From positions 62,001 to 126,000 of the forward strand of contig NZ_JAGGKT010000006.1 in NCBI RefSeq assembly GCF_017873965.1: 64,000 nucleotides of DNA. The letters run 5' to 3'. This document shows, one piece after another, positions 1 through 9,986 of the stretch. The position numbers were made by a program, and so were the translations under genes. The number at the start of each line of letters is the position of its first letter. Position 1 is the stretch's first letter. The notes under the pieces are model-generated. The model was not told where the DNA came from. It searched no databases and saw nothing but the letters and a program-made list of their open reading frames with translations. The DNA comes from Ammoniphilus resinae (GTDB taxonomy: Bacteria; Bacillota; Bacilli; Aneurinibacillales; RAOX-1).

Positions 1-232
1 GACGGGAATAGTAGTTGACAATAGCTGGTCTAGAGAGTCGACGGTTGGTGCAAGTCGAACTAGCTAGTTAATGAATCCACCCTTGAGCTTGGATGTTTTA
101 AAGAGGAAGATGGCTATTTTGCAGGGCTATCTTTAAGTAGGGTGGCAACGCGGGTTCAAATCTCGTCCCTAATTTAGGGGACGGGATTTTTTTATTAGGG
201 CTTTTGGCCCCTTTTCAAAGGAGGAATGAAGA
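1..232 (+). promoter_or_regulatory. T-box leader of serS (5' end outside window)
   Basis: The conserved T-box motif AGGGTGGCAACGCGGG is at 139-154. It is followed by an intrinsic terminator made by CTCGTCCC and GGGACGGG (about 162-183) and a T-run. The leader ends in a strong AAAGGAGG just before serS. Known for T-boxes: uncharged tRNA pairs with the specifier loop and with the bases of the T-box, favouring the antiterminator. Here uncharged tRNA-Ser would turn on serS. The specifier loop was not assigned with confidence and the 5' part is cut by the window edge. Confidence 0.93.
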
Positions 233-1510
233 GTGCTTGATGTGAGAAGGTTAAGGAACGATTTAGAAGGTGTGAAAGAAGCCTTAAATCATCGCGGGGA
301 TTACACAGAGCAATTGAATCAATTCACCGGTCTAGATGAGAAGAGAAGATCCTTGCTGGTGGAAAGTGAATCGTTGAAAAACAAGCGCAATACCGTTTCC
401 GAAGAGATTGCCGTTAAGAAACGCAATAAGGAAAATGCGGATGACTTAATTGCTGAAATGAAAGGCGTATCGGAAAAGATTAAGGAATTGGATGAACAGA
501 TCCGCCAAGTGGAAGAGGAATTGGACCAGCTTTTGTTAACGCTCCCTAACGTGCCTCACGAAAGTGTACCGATTGGAAAATCCGAAGAGGATAACATTCC
601 AGTTCGTCATTGGGGGGAACCGATGGACTTTTCCTTCGAGCCGAAGGCCCACTGGGATCTGGCGACAGACCTTGGGATTCTAGATTTTGAAGGGGCTGCA
701 AAAGTGACGGGAAGCCGCTTTGTCTTTTATAAAGGCTTGGGTGCCCGTCTGGAACGCGCGTTAATCCAATTTATGCTCGATCTTCATGTGGATCAGCATG
801 GGTATGTGGAAATCATGCCGCCATATATGGTCAATCGGGCGAGTATGACCGGGACTGGGCAATTGCCAAAGTTTGAGGAAGATGCCTTTAAAGTGGCTGG
901 AACGGATTACTTTTTGATTCCCACCGCTGAAGTACCGGTAACTAATTATCATCGCGAAGAAATTTTACCTGGGGAAGAGCTGCCCATTAGATATACAGCT
1001 TACAGCGCATGTTTTCGTTCCGAGGCTGGATCTGCCGGACGCGACACCCGCGGACTGATTCGCCAGCATCAGTTTAACAAAGTTGAATTGGTGAAGTTTG
1101 TAAAACCCGAAGATTCCTATGATGCCTTGGAAAGCTTAACAGCCAACGCGGAGAAAGTTCTTCAATTGTTAGGATTGCCGTACCGTGTATTGTCTTTATG
1201 CACAGGCGATATCGGCTTCTCCTCGGCAAAAACCTATGACCTTGAAGTCTGGTTGCCAAGCTATGGAACCTACCGTGAGATTTCCTCTTGCAGTAATTTC
1301 GAGGATTTCCAGGCCCGCCGAGCCAATATTCGCTTCCGCCGCGAAGCCAAAGCAAAACCAGAATTCGTCCACACCCTGAATGGTTCAGGACTCGCCGTAG
1401 GCCGTACCGTTTCCGCAATCCTTGAGAATTACCAACAGGAAGACGGAAGTGTGATGATTCCAGAGGTACTTCGTCCGTATATGGGTGGGAAAGAGAAGAT
1501 TAGTAAGTAA
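233..1510 (+). CDS. serS: Seryl-tRNA synthetase
   Basis: Charges tRNA-Ser (and tRNA-Sec where present) with serine in the cytoplasm. The 425-aa length is normal. Residues about 27-105 form the long antiparallel coiled-coil arm that grips tRNA-Ser. The class II core follows: motif 2 around [20 protein letters not shown] and motif 3 around [11 protein letters not shown]. The GTG start is chosen because AAAGGAGG lies 7-8 bases upstream and the protein aligns from MLDV as in other Bacillales. It is monocistronic, with a T-box leader upstream and an intrinsic terminator directly downstream. It marks the left anchor of the origin-proximal synteny block. Confidence 0.98.
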   Translation: MLDVRRLRNDLEGVKEALNHRGDYTEQLNQFTGLDEKRRSLLVESESLKNKRNTVSEEIAVKKRNKENADDLIAEMKGVSEKIKELDEQIRQVEEELDQLLLTLPNVPHESVPIGKSEEDNIPVRHWGEPMDFSFEPKAHWDLATDLGILDFEGAAKVTGSRFVFYKGLGARLERALIQFMLDLHVDQHGYVEIMPPYMVNRASMTGTGQLPKFEEDAFKVAGTDYFLIPTAEVPVTNYHREEILPGEELPIRYTAYSACFRSEAGSAGRDTRGLIRQHQFNKVELVKFVKPEDSYDALESLTANAEKVLQLLGLPYRVLSLCTGDIGFSSAKTYDLEVWLPSYGTYREISSCSNFEDFQARRANIRFRREAKAKPEFVHTLNGSGLAVGRTVSAILENYQQEDGSVMIPEVLRPYMGGKEKISK

Positions 1511-1517
1511 CGGTAGA

Positions 1518-1547
1518 GCGGAAGGTGACTTCCGCTTTTTCTTTTTT
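1518..1547 (+). terminator. Intrinsic terminator of serS
   Basis: Hairpin GCGGAAG-gtga-CTTCCGC followed by a T-rich run, 8 bases after the serS stop codon. Confidence 0.92.
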
Positions 1548-1640
1548 GGGCGGGTCAATAGCGGAAAAATTTCTCTTATAGTGCGAGCCTTTCCCTATCT
1601 TCTTCAGCTCTATGGGGGCTATCCCTTACCCTCAGTATGT

Positions 1641-1755
1641 TTTTCGGACTGAGATGAGAGGGATGATCGAGTTTGAGTCCGAATTCCAGTCTGATTCGGA
1701 CTGATTTGGGGGAAACCAGTGGTTTTGAGTCCGAATCCTGGACTCCGAGACTCCT
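1641..1755. repeat. Two copies of the 52-bp TTCGGACT/AGTCCGAA hairpin repeat
   Basis: TTCGGACTGA recurs at 1643 and 1695, exactly 52 bp apart. Each unit closes on itself through ATTCGGACT and AGTCCGAAT, separated by a G-rich stretch containing GGGGGAAACCAG. The same family occurs as four units at 16116-16320. No convincing ORF covers it. The rest of 1548-1812 holds nothing I recognise. Confidence 0.85.
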
Positions 1756-1812
1756 CCTACCCCACCCACCCTATCAGGATTCCCTGTTATAGGGTTACCG
1801 CTATAGCCCCCC

Positions 1813-2262
1813 CTATAAAAACGTGATTTGATACTCACAGTGCTCATCCCCATTGACATTACACTTCACTTCGCGGATTGAAAGTTTCCGCTTCCATACC
1901 TTCGATAAGGCCCCTTCTAGTATCGCGCCCTCTAAATCACATACCATATTCCCATATTGAGCAGGCAGACCCTCACAAAAACAATCCTCTACGGCAATAT
2001 GGATTCCTCTTTCTTCTTCCTTGACGATTCGTGGGATGCCGATTTTCAGTTCCTTAAACACTTCCAAAACATCTTCAACCGTTTCCACAGGCAAGCTTTC
2101 CCCAATTTTGCGGCCGATGGTCACGGTGGTGCTTTTCCCTTTCATCGGCAATCCTTGGTACATCCCAATTAATCGAATGGCCCGAAATAATTCCAGTGGA
2201 ACCTGGTTCCCCAGTTTGCTGCGGCGGATTTCTTTCATATCTGCAAAGGTGAAACCATCCAT
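1813..2262 (-). CDS. V4R-domain (4-vinyl reductase / small-ligand-binding) protein
   Basis: A 149-aa soluble protein whose second half reads as a V4R domain. Signs are the GxxIGESL-type motif, a conserved Glu/Gly stretch (CDLEGAILEGAL) and the terminal signature C-N-V-N-G-D-E-H-C-E-Y. Known for the family: V4R domains bind small hydrophobic or metal-linked ligands and are often attached to, or encoded beside, regulators. It diverges from the PAS-GGDEF-EAL gene across a perfect FNR box, and a CATAAT -10 (2301-2296) sits at the right distance from that box. Inferred role: redox- or ligand-linked sensor expressed under oxygen limitation. The exact ligand cannot be told from sequence. Confidence 0.75.
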   Translation of the reverse strand: MDGFTFADMKEIRRSKLGNQVPLELFRAIRLIGMYQGLPMKGKSTTVTIGRKIGESLPVETVEDVLEVFKELKIGIPRIVKEEERGIHIAVEDCFCEGLPAQYGNMVCDLEGAILEGALSKVWKRKLSIREVKCNVNGDEHCEYQITFL

Positions 2263-2323
2263 AACTATTTCCTCCTACATTTCTCTATTTTCCTCATTAT
2301 GGCAAAAAATCAATCATTATCAC

Positions 2324-2337
2324 TTGATCTAAATCAA
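2324..2337. promoter_or_regulatory. Perfect FNR box serving two divergent promoters
   Basis: TTGAT-CTAA-ATCAA is a perfect match to the FNR consensus TTGAT-N4-ATCAA. Rightward, a TAGTAT -10 at 2360-2365 predicts a start near 2372, which puts the box centre (2330.5) at -41.5. Leftward, CATAAT at 2301-2296 predicts a start near 2289, again -41.5. This is the class II activation geometry in both directions. The Fnr-like protein at 4312-5007 has a matching E-x-x-S-R recognition helix. Confidence 0.85.
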
Positions 2338-2396
2338 GGTTTTACAGGTAGTCAATCGGTAGTATTAGGGTAAAAGAGAAACCAGGGGGTGTTCGG

Positions 2397-4070
2397 ATGA
2401 TTCCGCACCTGAAGGAAAAACGAATCATCGATAGTGATCTACTCATTCATTTGTTCGACCAATTTAACCAAGGGATTCTCATTGTTGATTTGGAAGGGCG
2501 AATTGTTTCTGCCAACGCCATGTTTGCAAACCTTACAGGGTATTCCCTTTCCGAGCTGATCGGGCTGCCGTTCCATGAACTTCAGATTCACAAGGAGCAG
2601 ATCGTGGACTGCCGTATGCCAGGTGAAAAGAAGACGAAGTGGCAGGGGGAGGTGCAAATGGACCGTAAAAATGGCGAGCAGCGGACCTTATGGCTTGAGA
2701 TCTTTCCCGTGAGGAAAAATGGGCGGGTCACTCAATTCGTTTACCTCTATGCACAACCGCAAACTATGGCTTATCAGGATTCATTGACCCGGCTTCCCAA
2801 TCGGAGATGCATCCATGACTATCTCAACACGGCCCTGGCCACCGCCCATGATCAACGGCAAATATTTGCCGTCCTCTATGTGGATTTAGACCGTTTCAAG
2901 ATGGTGAATGATACGCTTGGGCATGCGTCAGGGGATCAGCTCCTAAAAGAGGCGGCACAGCGCCTAAAATCCTGCCTGCGTGAAAGGGATATGGTATCTC
3001 GGATGGGCGGAGATGAATTCCTTGTCCTGTTGCTCGACATCAAAGGACAGCAAGAGGCAGAAGAAGTGGCGAAAAGAATATTAGCTAGTCTAACCAATCC
3101 TTTTTTCCTGCAAGACCAGGAGGTTTACATTACCGCAAGCATCGGAATTAGTCTCTACCCTTACGATGGGGATGATCGAGAAACCTTAATTACTGGGGCA
3201 GATGCCGCGATGTACCGGGCAAAGAGGCAGGGAAGAAATCTTTATGAATGGTCGAAGCCAGAGCTGCAGGCAGGGAGTTTTGAACGATTAATCCTGGAAA
3301 ATAGCTTGCGTAAAGCCATCGATCAGGAGCAATTGCTGTTACACTATCAGCCGCAGTTGGATCTAAAAAGCAATCAAATATTATCGATGGAGGCCCTATT
3401 GCGGTGGCAGCATCCAGATTTAGGACTAATCCCGCCGGGGGAGTTTATCCCTTTGGCTGAAGAAACGGGATTGATTCAATCGATTGGAGAGTGGGTGATC
3501 TATTCTGCGTGTACCCAGAATAAAGCATGGCAAAACCAGGGATTGCCTCCGGTCCGTGTAGCCATCAATTTATCAGCCACCCATTTGCTGCAAAAGAATC
3601 TTCCGGAAGTCGTTGCAAAGATCTTACAGACAACAGAGCTGGAACCGCAATGGCTAGAGCTTGAAATCACCGAGAGTGCGATTATGCAAGACAAGCAGAC
3701 AGCCATTCAGGTCCTAGATCAGTTAAAACAAATGGGGGTTCATTTATCCATTGATGACTTTGGTACAGGGTATTCTTCTTTAAGTTATCTTAAGGAACTG
3801 CCTATAAATACGTTAAAAATCGACCAGTCCTTTATGCGGGATATTCAAGAGAATGAAAATTCACGTGCAGTGACCTATGCGATTATTTCTCTTGCCCATC
3901 ATTTGGATTTAAGTGTCGTGGCGGAGGGCGTAGAAACTGAACAGCAGTTAGATCAAATGCGCGAGAAAAACTGTGATGCTATTCAGGGTTTTTGGCTTAG
4001 CAGACCTGTTCCACCTGAGCAGGCGGAACAGTGGATGACTTATACATTGGAAAGGGGTTGCCTAGAATGA
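2397..4070 (+). CDS. PAS-GGDEF-EAL cyclic-di-GMP turnover protein
   Basis: 557 aa, soluble, no membrane segments. PAS sensor domain about residues 14-120, GGDEF domain about 125-290 with intact GGDEF at 204-208, and EAL domain about 305-550 with intact EAL at 332-334. RERD at 195-198 lies exactly five residues before GGDEF and forms the inhibitory I-site. The EAL catalytic set looks complete: NLS, ELEITES, DDFGTG, LKID, AEGVE. Both diguanylate cyclase and phosphodiesterase activity are therefore possible, and the net direction cannot be predicted. It is driven from the FNR box at 2324-2337 and overlaps the next gene by ATGA. A c-di-GMP-I riboswitch lies elsewhere in this window. Confidence 0.95.
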   Translation: MIPHLKEKRIIDSDLLIHLFDQFNQGILIVDLEGRIVSANAMFANLTGYSLSELIGLPFHELQIHKEQIVDCRMPGEKKTKWQGEVQMDRKNGEQRTLWLEIFPVRKNGRVTQFVYLYAQPQTMAYQDSLTRLPNRRCIHDYLNTALATAHDQRQIFAVLYVDLDRFKMVNDTLGHASGDQLLKEAAQRLKSCLRERDMVSRMGGDEFLVLLLDIKGQQEAEEVAKRILASLTNPFFLQDQEVYITASIGISLYPYDGDDRETLITGADAAMYRAKRQGRNLYEWSKPELQAGSFERLILENSLRKAIDQEQLLLHYQPQLDLKSNQILSMEALLRWQHPDLGLIPPGEFIPLAEETGLIQSIGEWVIYSACTQNKAWQNQGLPPVRVAINLSATHLLQKNLPEVVAKILQTTELEPQWLELEITESAIMQDKQTAIQVLDQLKQMGVHLSIDDFGTGYSSLSYLKELPINTLKIDQSFMRDIQENENSRAVTYAIISLAHHLDLSVVAEGVETEQQLDQMREKNCDAIQGFWLSRPVPPEQAEQWMTYTLERGCLE

Positions 4071-4315
4071 TTGAAGTTAAACAAGAAGGGAATCGTAAAG
4101 TAATTGATGTTCGGGAGTTGATTAACAGCGGGAGACATCCGCGAAATGAGATTATACGAGAAGTACAGATGGCACCAGTGGGAACAGTTTTTGAGGTGCA
4201 TTTGCCACATCCCGCTCCCCCGCTAGTTGCAAGCTTTGAATCGATGGGTATGACTTGTATTATGAACCAATTGAATCATGATCACTACCGTCTGATCTCT
4301 GTCAAACTAAGCTAG
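4067..4315 (+). CDS. DUF2249-like small protein
   Basis: 82-aa protein that starts at the ATG inside the ATGA overlap with the GGDEF-EAL gene, preceded by AAGGGG. It begins V-I-D-V-R and continues with GRHPRNEII and a P-G-T-V-F-E-V-H-L stretch, the pattern of DUF2249/TusA-like folds: an Asp-Val/Leu-Arg strand, a helix that follows a GRxP turn, then a strand. Such proteins often sit beside nitric-oxide, haem or denitrification genes. Translational coupling implies joint function with the c-di-GMP enzyme. It ends convergently with the Fnr-like gene, overlapping by 4 bases. Family assignment is from pattern only. Confidence 0.7.
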   Translation: MIEVKQEGNRKVIDVRELINSGRHPRNEIIREVQMAPVGTVFEVHLPHPAPPLVASFESMGMTCIMNQLNHDHYRLISVKLS

Positions 4316-5007
4316 GAGCCGGCAAGATCGAGGAGACCCTTAGGATCAAGGATTTGCACATCCTTCTTGCCGATTAATCGAAGGAATCCTAGCGATTCAA
4401 AATAGACCAGTTTTCGACTTAATGTCTCTGGCGTCGTTCCAATCAAAGAGGCAAAATCCTTTTTGGAAATAGGCAATAGAACTTGTTGGTGATTGATTTT
4501 GGTTTTTTCATGGAATAACAAGAGGGCTTTGGCTAATCTTCGCTCTACCTCTAAGAGACTAATGGTCGAAATCCACTCATCTGCTTGATGCAGTCGTTCA
4601 CTTAAAGCTAACAAAAAGCGGATGGCCATCGCTGGGTTCCTTTCCAAGACGGGAATGAAGTCCTCCCGATGAATCTCACAAACCGTTGTCGGTTCGAGAA
4701 CTTCAGCGTTGGCGTAGTGGTTTTTATTTTCAAGCAAAGAAAATTGTCCGAAAAAATCCCCGGGAAATAATAGCCGTATAATTTGTTCCTTTCCCTCGTC
4801 AGAAAGCTTGGAAAGTTTAATAAGTCCTTCGTGGACAACAAACAGTGTATTGGACGGATCGCCCTCTTGGAAAATGTACTCTCCCTTATCATAGCAATGA
4901 CGATATGTCACCTTTTGCAGGAGCTCGGCCTCCTCATCCGTCATTTCAGTAAAAACAGGAACGTGTCGAACGCAAGTTTCAGCGTGGTTTTGATGATCAC
5001 AGCTCAT
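4312..5007 (-). CDS. Crp/Fnr-family transcription regulator with N-terminal cysteines
   Basis: 231 aa: cyclic-nucleotide-binding-like beta-roll, dimer helix, then a winged helix-turn-helix. The recognition helix carries T-P-E-T-L-S-R, the E-x-x-S-R code of FNR-type proteins that read TTGAT/ATCAA. Cysteines at 3, 12, 38 and 110 resemble the four-cysteine set of oxygen-sensing Fnr proteins, although the C-x2-C-x5-C spacing of E. coli Fnr is absent, so an Fe-S cluster is possible but unproven. The ATG at 5007 is preferred over the upstream GTG because AAGTAGGTG lies 6 bases before it. The nearby FNR box and the nirK site are plausible targets. Confidence 0.9.
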   Translation of the reverse strand: MSCDHQNHAETCVRHVPVFTEMTDEEAELLQKVTYRHCYDKGEYIFQEGDPSNTLFVVHEGLIKLSKLSDEGKEQIIRLLFPGDFFGQFSLLENKNHYANAEVLEPTTVCEIHREDFIPVLERNPAMAIRFLLALSERLHQADEWISTISLLEVERRLAKALLLFHEKTKINHQQVLLPISKKDFASLIGTTPETLSRKLVYFESLGFLRLIGKKDVQILDPKGLLDLAGS

Positions 5008-5080
5008 CTTGAACACCTACTTCCAATCTCTTTGGTTTTACCGTAGCAAAAGAATAGAAATTTTTCCGTGTTCAATATCA

Positions 5081-6667
5081 CTAATCAACGATCACTTTCC
5101 AATTGTTGTTTAAGGTTGCTTCAATAGTCCCCTTTTCCAAAATATAATTGGCAATCAACTCCGAGACGTCAATGAGAATATCGCGTACAACCGGTTTACC
5201 CACATACATCGGATAGTCTCCACCGCCTACCGCTCGGTAATTATTCATCACCACTTCATATTCTCCATCCATCGTAATGGGCTTTCCTTTATAGGATAAA
5301 GAAACGATCCGCTCGCCAATCGGCCTGGATATATTAATCAGGTAGTCAATCCCTTCCCACATATCATAATTATAGTGCTGGGGTTTAGGTGTGGTGAAGG
5401 TTGGGTTGATTTCAATGTCGCCACCTGTATACGTTTGAAAAAACGAAGCAGACCTTTCCAAGGCATCTTTTATATCTTGTCCTGTTAAGCGCAGGACACG
5501 CAATGTATTCGGATAAATATAGTTGGACACGATATCGCGCATGGTTACATGGGAGGAAAAGCCGGCAGATTGATGATCAAACAGGGCGGTACTGGAAATA
5601 TCCGCTTTTCCATAGGTCATCTGGACTTTGTTAATAAATTCAATGAAAGGATGATCCTTCAACCACACGTCCATCGGGTTGCGAATGGTCAAATCCCCTA
5701 TAACCATGCCGATCGGCTGATCCAGCCAGCTTTGCGTTCTGGTCTCATACGGTTGAATTAAATGCAGCACTTGTGGATCAGGTGTAGCCGTTTCGACGGA
5801 AAGGAGTTCAGATTTTTTTTCAACAATTCGCCATTCATCCTCGTGCTTTTCCAAAGTTAAGGAAACTTTACCGATAAACAATCCTTGGGAACCAGGTTGA
5901 ACGATGAGTGTTTGATTAATTTGTTTTCCTGCAATTCTCCGATGCTGATGCCCGGTTAACAGCACGTCAATTTCCGGAAATTCCTGACAAATTTGATAGC
6001 CTTGATTTTCTCCATTCAAGGGCTCAGACGGATTTCCATCCTCTAGATCCCGCTCAAATCCGCCGTGGTAGGACACAAACAGGACATCCACTTTTTCCTT
6101 TTTCTTCACGTAAGACACCCATGGTCGAAGCGCTTCTAAGGCATCAAGGAAGTCAAATTGTTCGATATGTTTCGGGTTTTCCCAGTGGGGGATGTAATGA
6201 GTGGTGAGCCCAATGATGCCGACCCTCACACCGTTTTCTAGCGTCTTAATTAAGTACGGTTTCCCAAAAGAAGGTTCTCCTCTATCTTTATCAAGGATAT
6301 TGGCAGACAGCCAAGGAAAATCCGATTCCTGAACCGCTTTGTGCAAGACCTCTGGACCATAATTGAACTCATGGTTTCCGGGGACAGCGGCATCATACTT
6401 TAAATGGTTTAAGATCGTCACCATCGGATCTCGTGGTTGATTGTCTATACGAGCATGGAAATAGCTTAAAGGACTGCCCTGAAGCAAATCCCCATTATCG
6501 ATCAGGATCAGATTTTGTTCTTTCTCCCTCTCCTTTTTAATCAGCGTGGCTATTTTTGCTAACCCGCGTTCGATGGGGTGATTCGTGGCATATTGAATCG
6601 GAAGAACATTTCCGTGAATATCACTTGTTTCTAAAATCGTTAATTTGATCTGATGGGCCTCTGTCAA
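5081..6667 (-). CDS. 5'-nucleotidase / 2',3'-cyclic phosphodiesterase family protein
   Basis: 528 aa with an N-terminal calcineurin-like metallophosphoesterase domain: DIHG, DNGDLLQG, GNHEF, SYHGG and GHQHR give the complete dinuclear metal site. The C-terminal 5'-nucleotidase substrate domain ends with NNYRAVGGGDYP. Members hydrolyse nucleoside monophosphates or cyclic nucleotides. No signal peptide or anchor is visible, so this one looks cytoplasmic, like the YunD group rather than the secreted YfkN/UshA forms. The start is a TTG; the only ribosome site I see (AGGGATG) is weak, so the start is uncertain. Substrate cannot be assigned. Confidence 0.9.
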   Translation of the reverse strand: MTEAHQIKLTILETSDIHGNVLPIQYATNHPIERGLAKIATLIKKEREKEQNLILIDNGDLLQGSPLSYFHARIDNQPRDPMVTILNHLKYDAAVPGNHEFNYGPEVLHKAVQESDFPWLSANILDKDRGEPSFGKPYLIKTLENGVRVGIIGLTTHYIPHWENPKHIEQFDFLDALEALRPWVSYVKKKEKVDVLFVSYHGGFERDLEDGNPSEPLNGENQGYQICQEFPEIDVLLTGHQHRRIAGKQINQTLIVQPGSQGLFIGKVSLTLEKHEDEWRIVEKKSELLSVETATPDPQVLHLIQPYETRTQSWLDQPIGMVIGDLTIRNPMDVWLKDHPFIEFINKVQMTYGKADISSTALFDHQSAGFSSHVTMRDIVSNYIYPNTLRVLRLTGQDIKDALERSASFFQTYTGGDIEINPTFTTPKPQHYNYDMWEGIDYLINISRPIGERIVSLSYKGKPITMDGEYEVVMNNYRAVGGGDYPMYVGKPVVRDILIDVSELIANYILEKGTIEATLNNNWKVIVD

Positions 6668-6763
6668 AATCCATACATCCCTTCAAAAAAATCCTACACT
6701 AACACTATACTAGGGTCGGAACGTTTGTCCAATAGTTGATGAAAAAAGTATTTAAAAAACATA

Positions 6764-6793
6764 TTGACCAATTGGAATTGCAGGGATTACAAT
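6764..6793 (+). promoter_or_regulatory. Sigma-A type promoter of the MetY riboswitch transcript
   Basis: TTGACC at 6764-6769 and TACAAT at 6788-6793 with an 18-bp spacer, about 28 bases before the S-box. Confidence 0.65.
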
Positions 6794-6820
6794 ATAAGTA
6801 ATAAAAAAATAGTGATCCTT

Positions 6821-8795
<1,975 letters not shown>

Positions 8796-8808
8796 TTTTA
8801 AAAAAATG

Positions 8809-8836
8809 TTGACAACAAATTGAAATGTGTTAATAT
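8809..8836 (+). promoter_or_regulatory. Promoter of the second SAM riboswitch
   Basis: TTGACA at 8809-8814 and TAATAT at 8831-8836, 16-bp spacer, lying about 36 bases before the S-box. Confidence 0.7.
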
Positions 8837-8871
8837 TATCCCAGTAACACAATTTGAATACTATGATTTAA

Positions 8872-9033
8872 TTCTTATCCAGAGAGGTGGAGGGACTGAC
8901 CCTGCGAAACCTCGGCAACCGGCGTGAACGGCACGGTGCCAATTTCAGAGGAATAGAAATGGCTATTCCGAAGATGAGAATGTTGTCTTTTATGGACCCT
9001 TCTCTCTTCGTGTGAGAAGGGTCTTTTGCTTTT
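8872..9033 (+). promoter_or_regulatory. SAM (S-box) riboswitch 2
   Basis: Nearly the same aptamer as the first copy: TTCTTATCCAGAGAGGTGGA, GACTGACCCTGCGAAACC, CGGCAACCGGCG and GGTGCCAATTTCAG. The terminator GACCCTTCTC/GAGAAGGGTC at about 8996-9026 ends in T-rich sequence. No methionine or SAM gene follows closely; the next CDS is a sulfite-oxidase-like gene 188 bases on. It therefore regulates a sulfur-oxidation/transport locus or is an orphan left after gene loss. Confidence 0.95.
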
Positions 9034-9064
9034 TAGGAGGTGACGGACTGAGAGCAAAAAAAAG

Positions 9065-9138
9065 AAGAAAAAGGTGAGGCAACACCCTTTTCTTCGGTAG
9101 GTTTACTAGCCCCGCGGAACGGATGCTAAGCAAAACCC
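9065..9138 (+). other. Structured leader of unknown type before the sulfite-oxidase-like gene
   Basis: Hairpin AAGAAAAAGGTG-aggcaa-CACCCTTTTCTT (9065-9094, one mismatch) is followed at 9100-9137 by nested pairings GGTTT/AAACC, TAGC/GCTA and CCG/CGG. The second element is not followed by a T-run and does not match any riboswitch consensus I can recall. An AGGAGGTGA at about 9034 has no good start codon after it, so a lost small gene is also possible. Confidence 0.45.
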
Positions 9139-9220
9139 AATTTCTATTGTAGATGATCTCCCTTCTATCCGTCTACACATTAATCAGATAAGGAACTAAA
9201 TGGCAGGAGGCTTTCAGAGA

Positions 9221-9874
9221 ATGAGCAAAATCATCCCACCAGGACAAATTCAAACGGAAAAATGGCCGATTCTTCATCAAGGTGATGTTTATTCCTTTGA
9301 TCAGGAAACATGGCACTTTAAGATCTTCGGCGAGGTAGAGGAAGAAGTGACTCTTTCCTTCGACCAAGTGATGGAGCTGCCAAAATCAATCTCGACAGTG
9401 GATATGCACTGTGTGACGACCTGGTCCAAATTTGATACGACTTTTGAGGGAATTCGTTTTAGTGAGTTTCTGAAATTGGTGAAGATTAAACCGGATGTTA
9501 AATACGTGAAGCTCTACGGGTACCTTGATGGGGACTGGTTCGGTTACTCGGCTAATCTTCCTTTGGATGCTCTATACGGGGATGATGCGCTATTTGTTTA
9601 CCGCTGGAAGGATGAAAAACATGATTGGAAGGATATTACTCCAAAGCATGGTTATCCGCTTCGCTTTATCCCACCGGCGTCTTTCTACTTGTGGAAGGGA
9701 TCGAAATGGGCCTCAGGGATTGAGTTTTTGACCGAAGATGAAGCAGGTTTTTGGGAGCAACGCGGATATTCAATGACGGCCGATCCGTTTACAGAGGATC
9801 GATTTGCAGATGAAGATTACAAGCCTAGCGGTTTCAATCAAAGATGGAAGCAAGAAGAAAATAACGAGGATTAA
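9221..9874 (+). CDS. Sulfite oxidase-like molybdopterin oxidoreductase (YuiH-type)
   Basis: 217 aa with the oxidoreductase molybdopterin-binding fold. It begins PPGQIQTEKWPILHQGDVY, then has the Moco cysteine Cys64 in D-M-H-C-V-T-T-W-S, followed by LYGYLDGDWFGY and KHGYPLRFIPP, all typical of sulfite-oxidase/YuiH proteins. There is no signal peptide and no haem domain, so the electron acceptor is unknown. ATG 9221 is preferred over ATG 9200 because AGGAGG lies 10 bases before it and the family begins near this residue. It is followed by a small membrane protein and an SSS symporter. Sulfite is the expected but untested substrate. Confidence 0.88.
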   Translation: MSKIIPPGQIQTEKWPILHQGDVYSFDQETWHFKIFGEVEEEVTLSFDQVMELPKSISTVDMHCVTTWSKFDTTFEGIRFSEFLKLVKIKPDVKYVKLYGYLDGDWFGYSANLPLDALYGDDALFVYRWKDEKHDWKDITPKHGYPLRFIPPASFYLWKGSKWASGIEFLTEDEAGFWEQRGYSMTADPFTEDRFADEDYKPSGFNQRWKQEENNED

Positions 9875-9887
9875 GGGGGAAACATAG

Positions 9888-9983
9888 ATGTTTACAACGT
9901 ATTGGGGACTTATAGGTTTGGTTTGGGTCGTAGGAATTATACTATGGAATTCTATTTATTCGAAGGTAGAAAAGGAGGGATAG
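9888..9983 (+). CDS. 31-aa single-span membrane protein, symporter accessory type
   Basis: A 31-residue product beginning MFTTYWGLIGLVWVVGIIL and ending in charged residues KVEKEG. Residues about 5-21 form one hydrophobic span. AAGGGGG lies at a normal distance before the ATG, and the stop is 3 bases before the symporter start. Very short membrane proteins of this size commonly precede sodium:solute symporters and are thought to act as accessory subunits. Position and composition support this, but function is inferred. Confidence 0.72.
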   Translation: MFTTYWGLIGLVWVVGIILWNSIYSKVEKEG

Positions 9984-9986
9984 AAG

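Noticed and set aside
9034-9060. TPP riboswitch (GGACTGAGAG present)
   Set aside because: Only that short block matches; the ACCTGATCTGG half of the aptamer is missing.
9065-9138. Molybdenum-cofactor riboswitch
   Set aside because: The idea fits the downstream gene, but I could not match the conserved Moco motif blocks, so it is reported only as an unknown structured leader.
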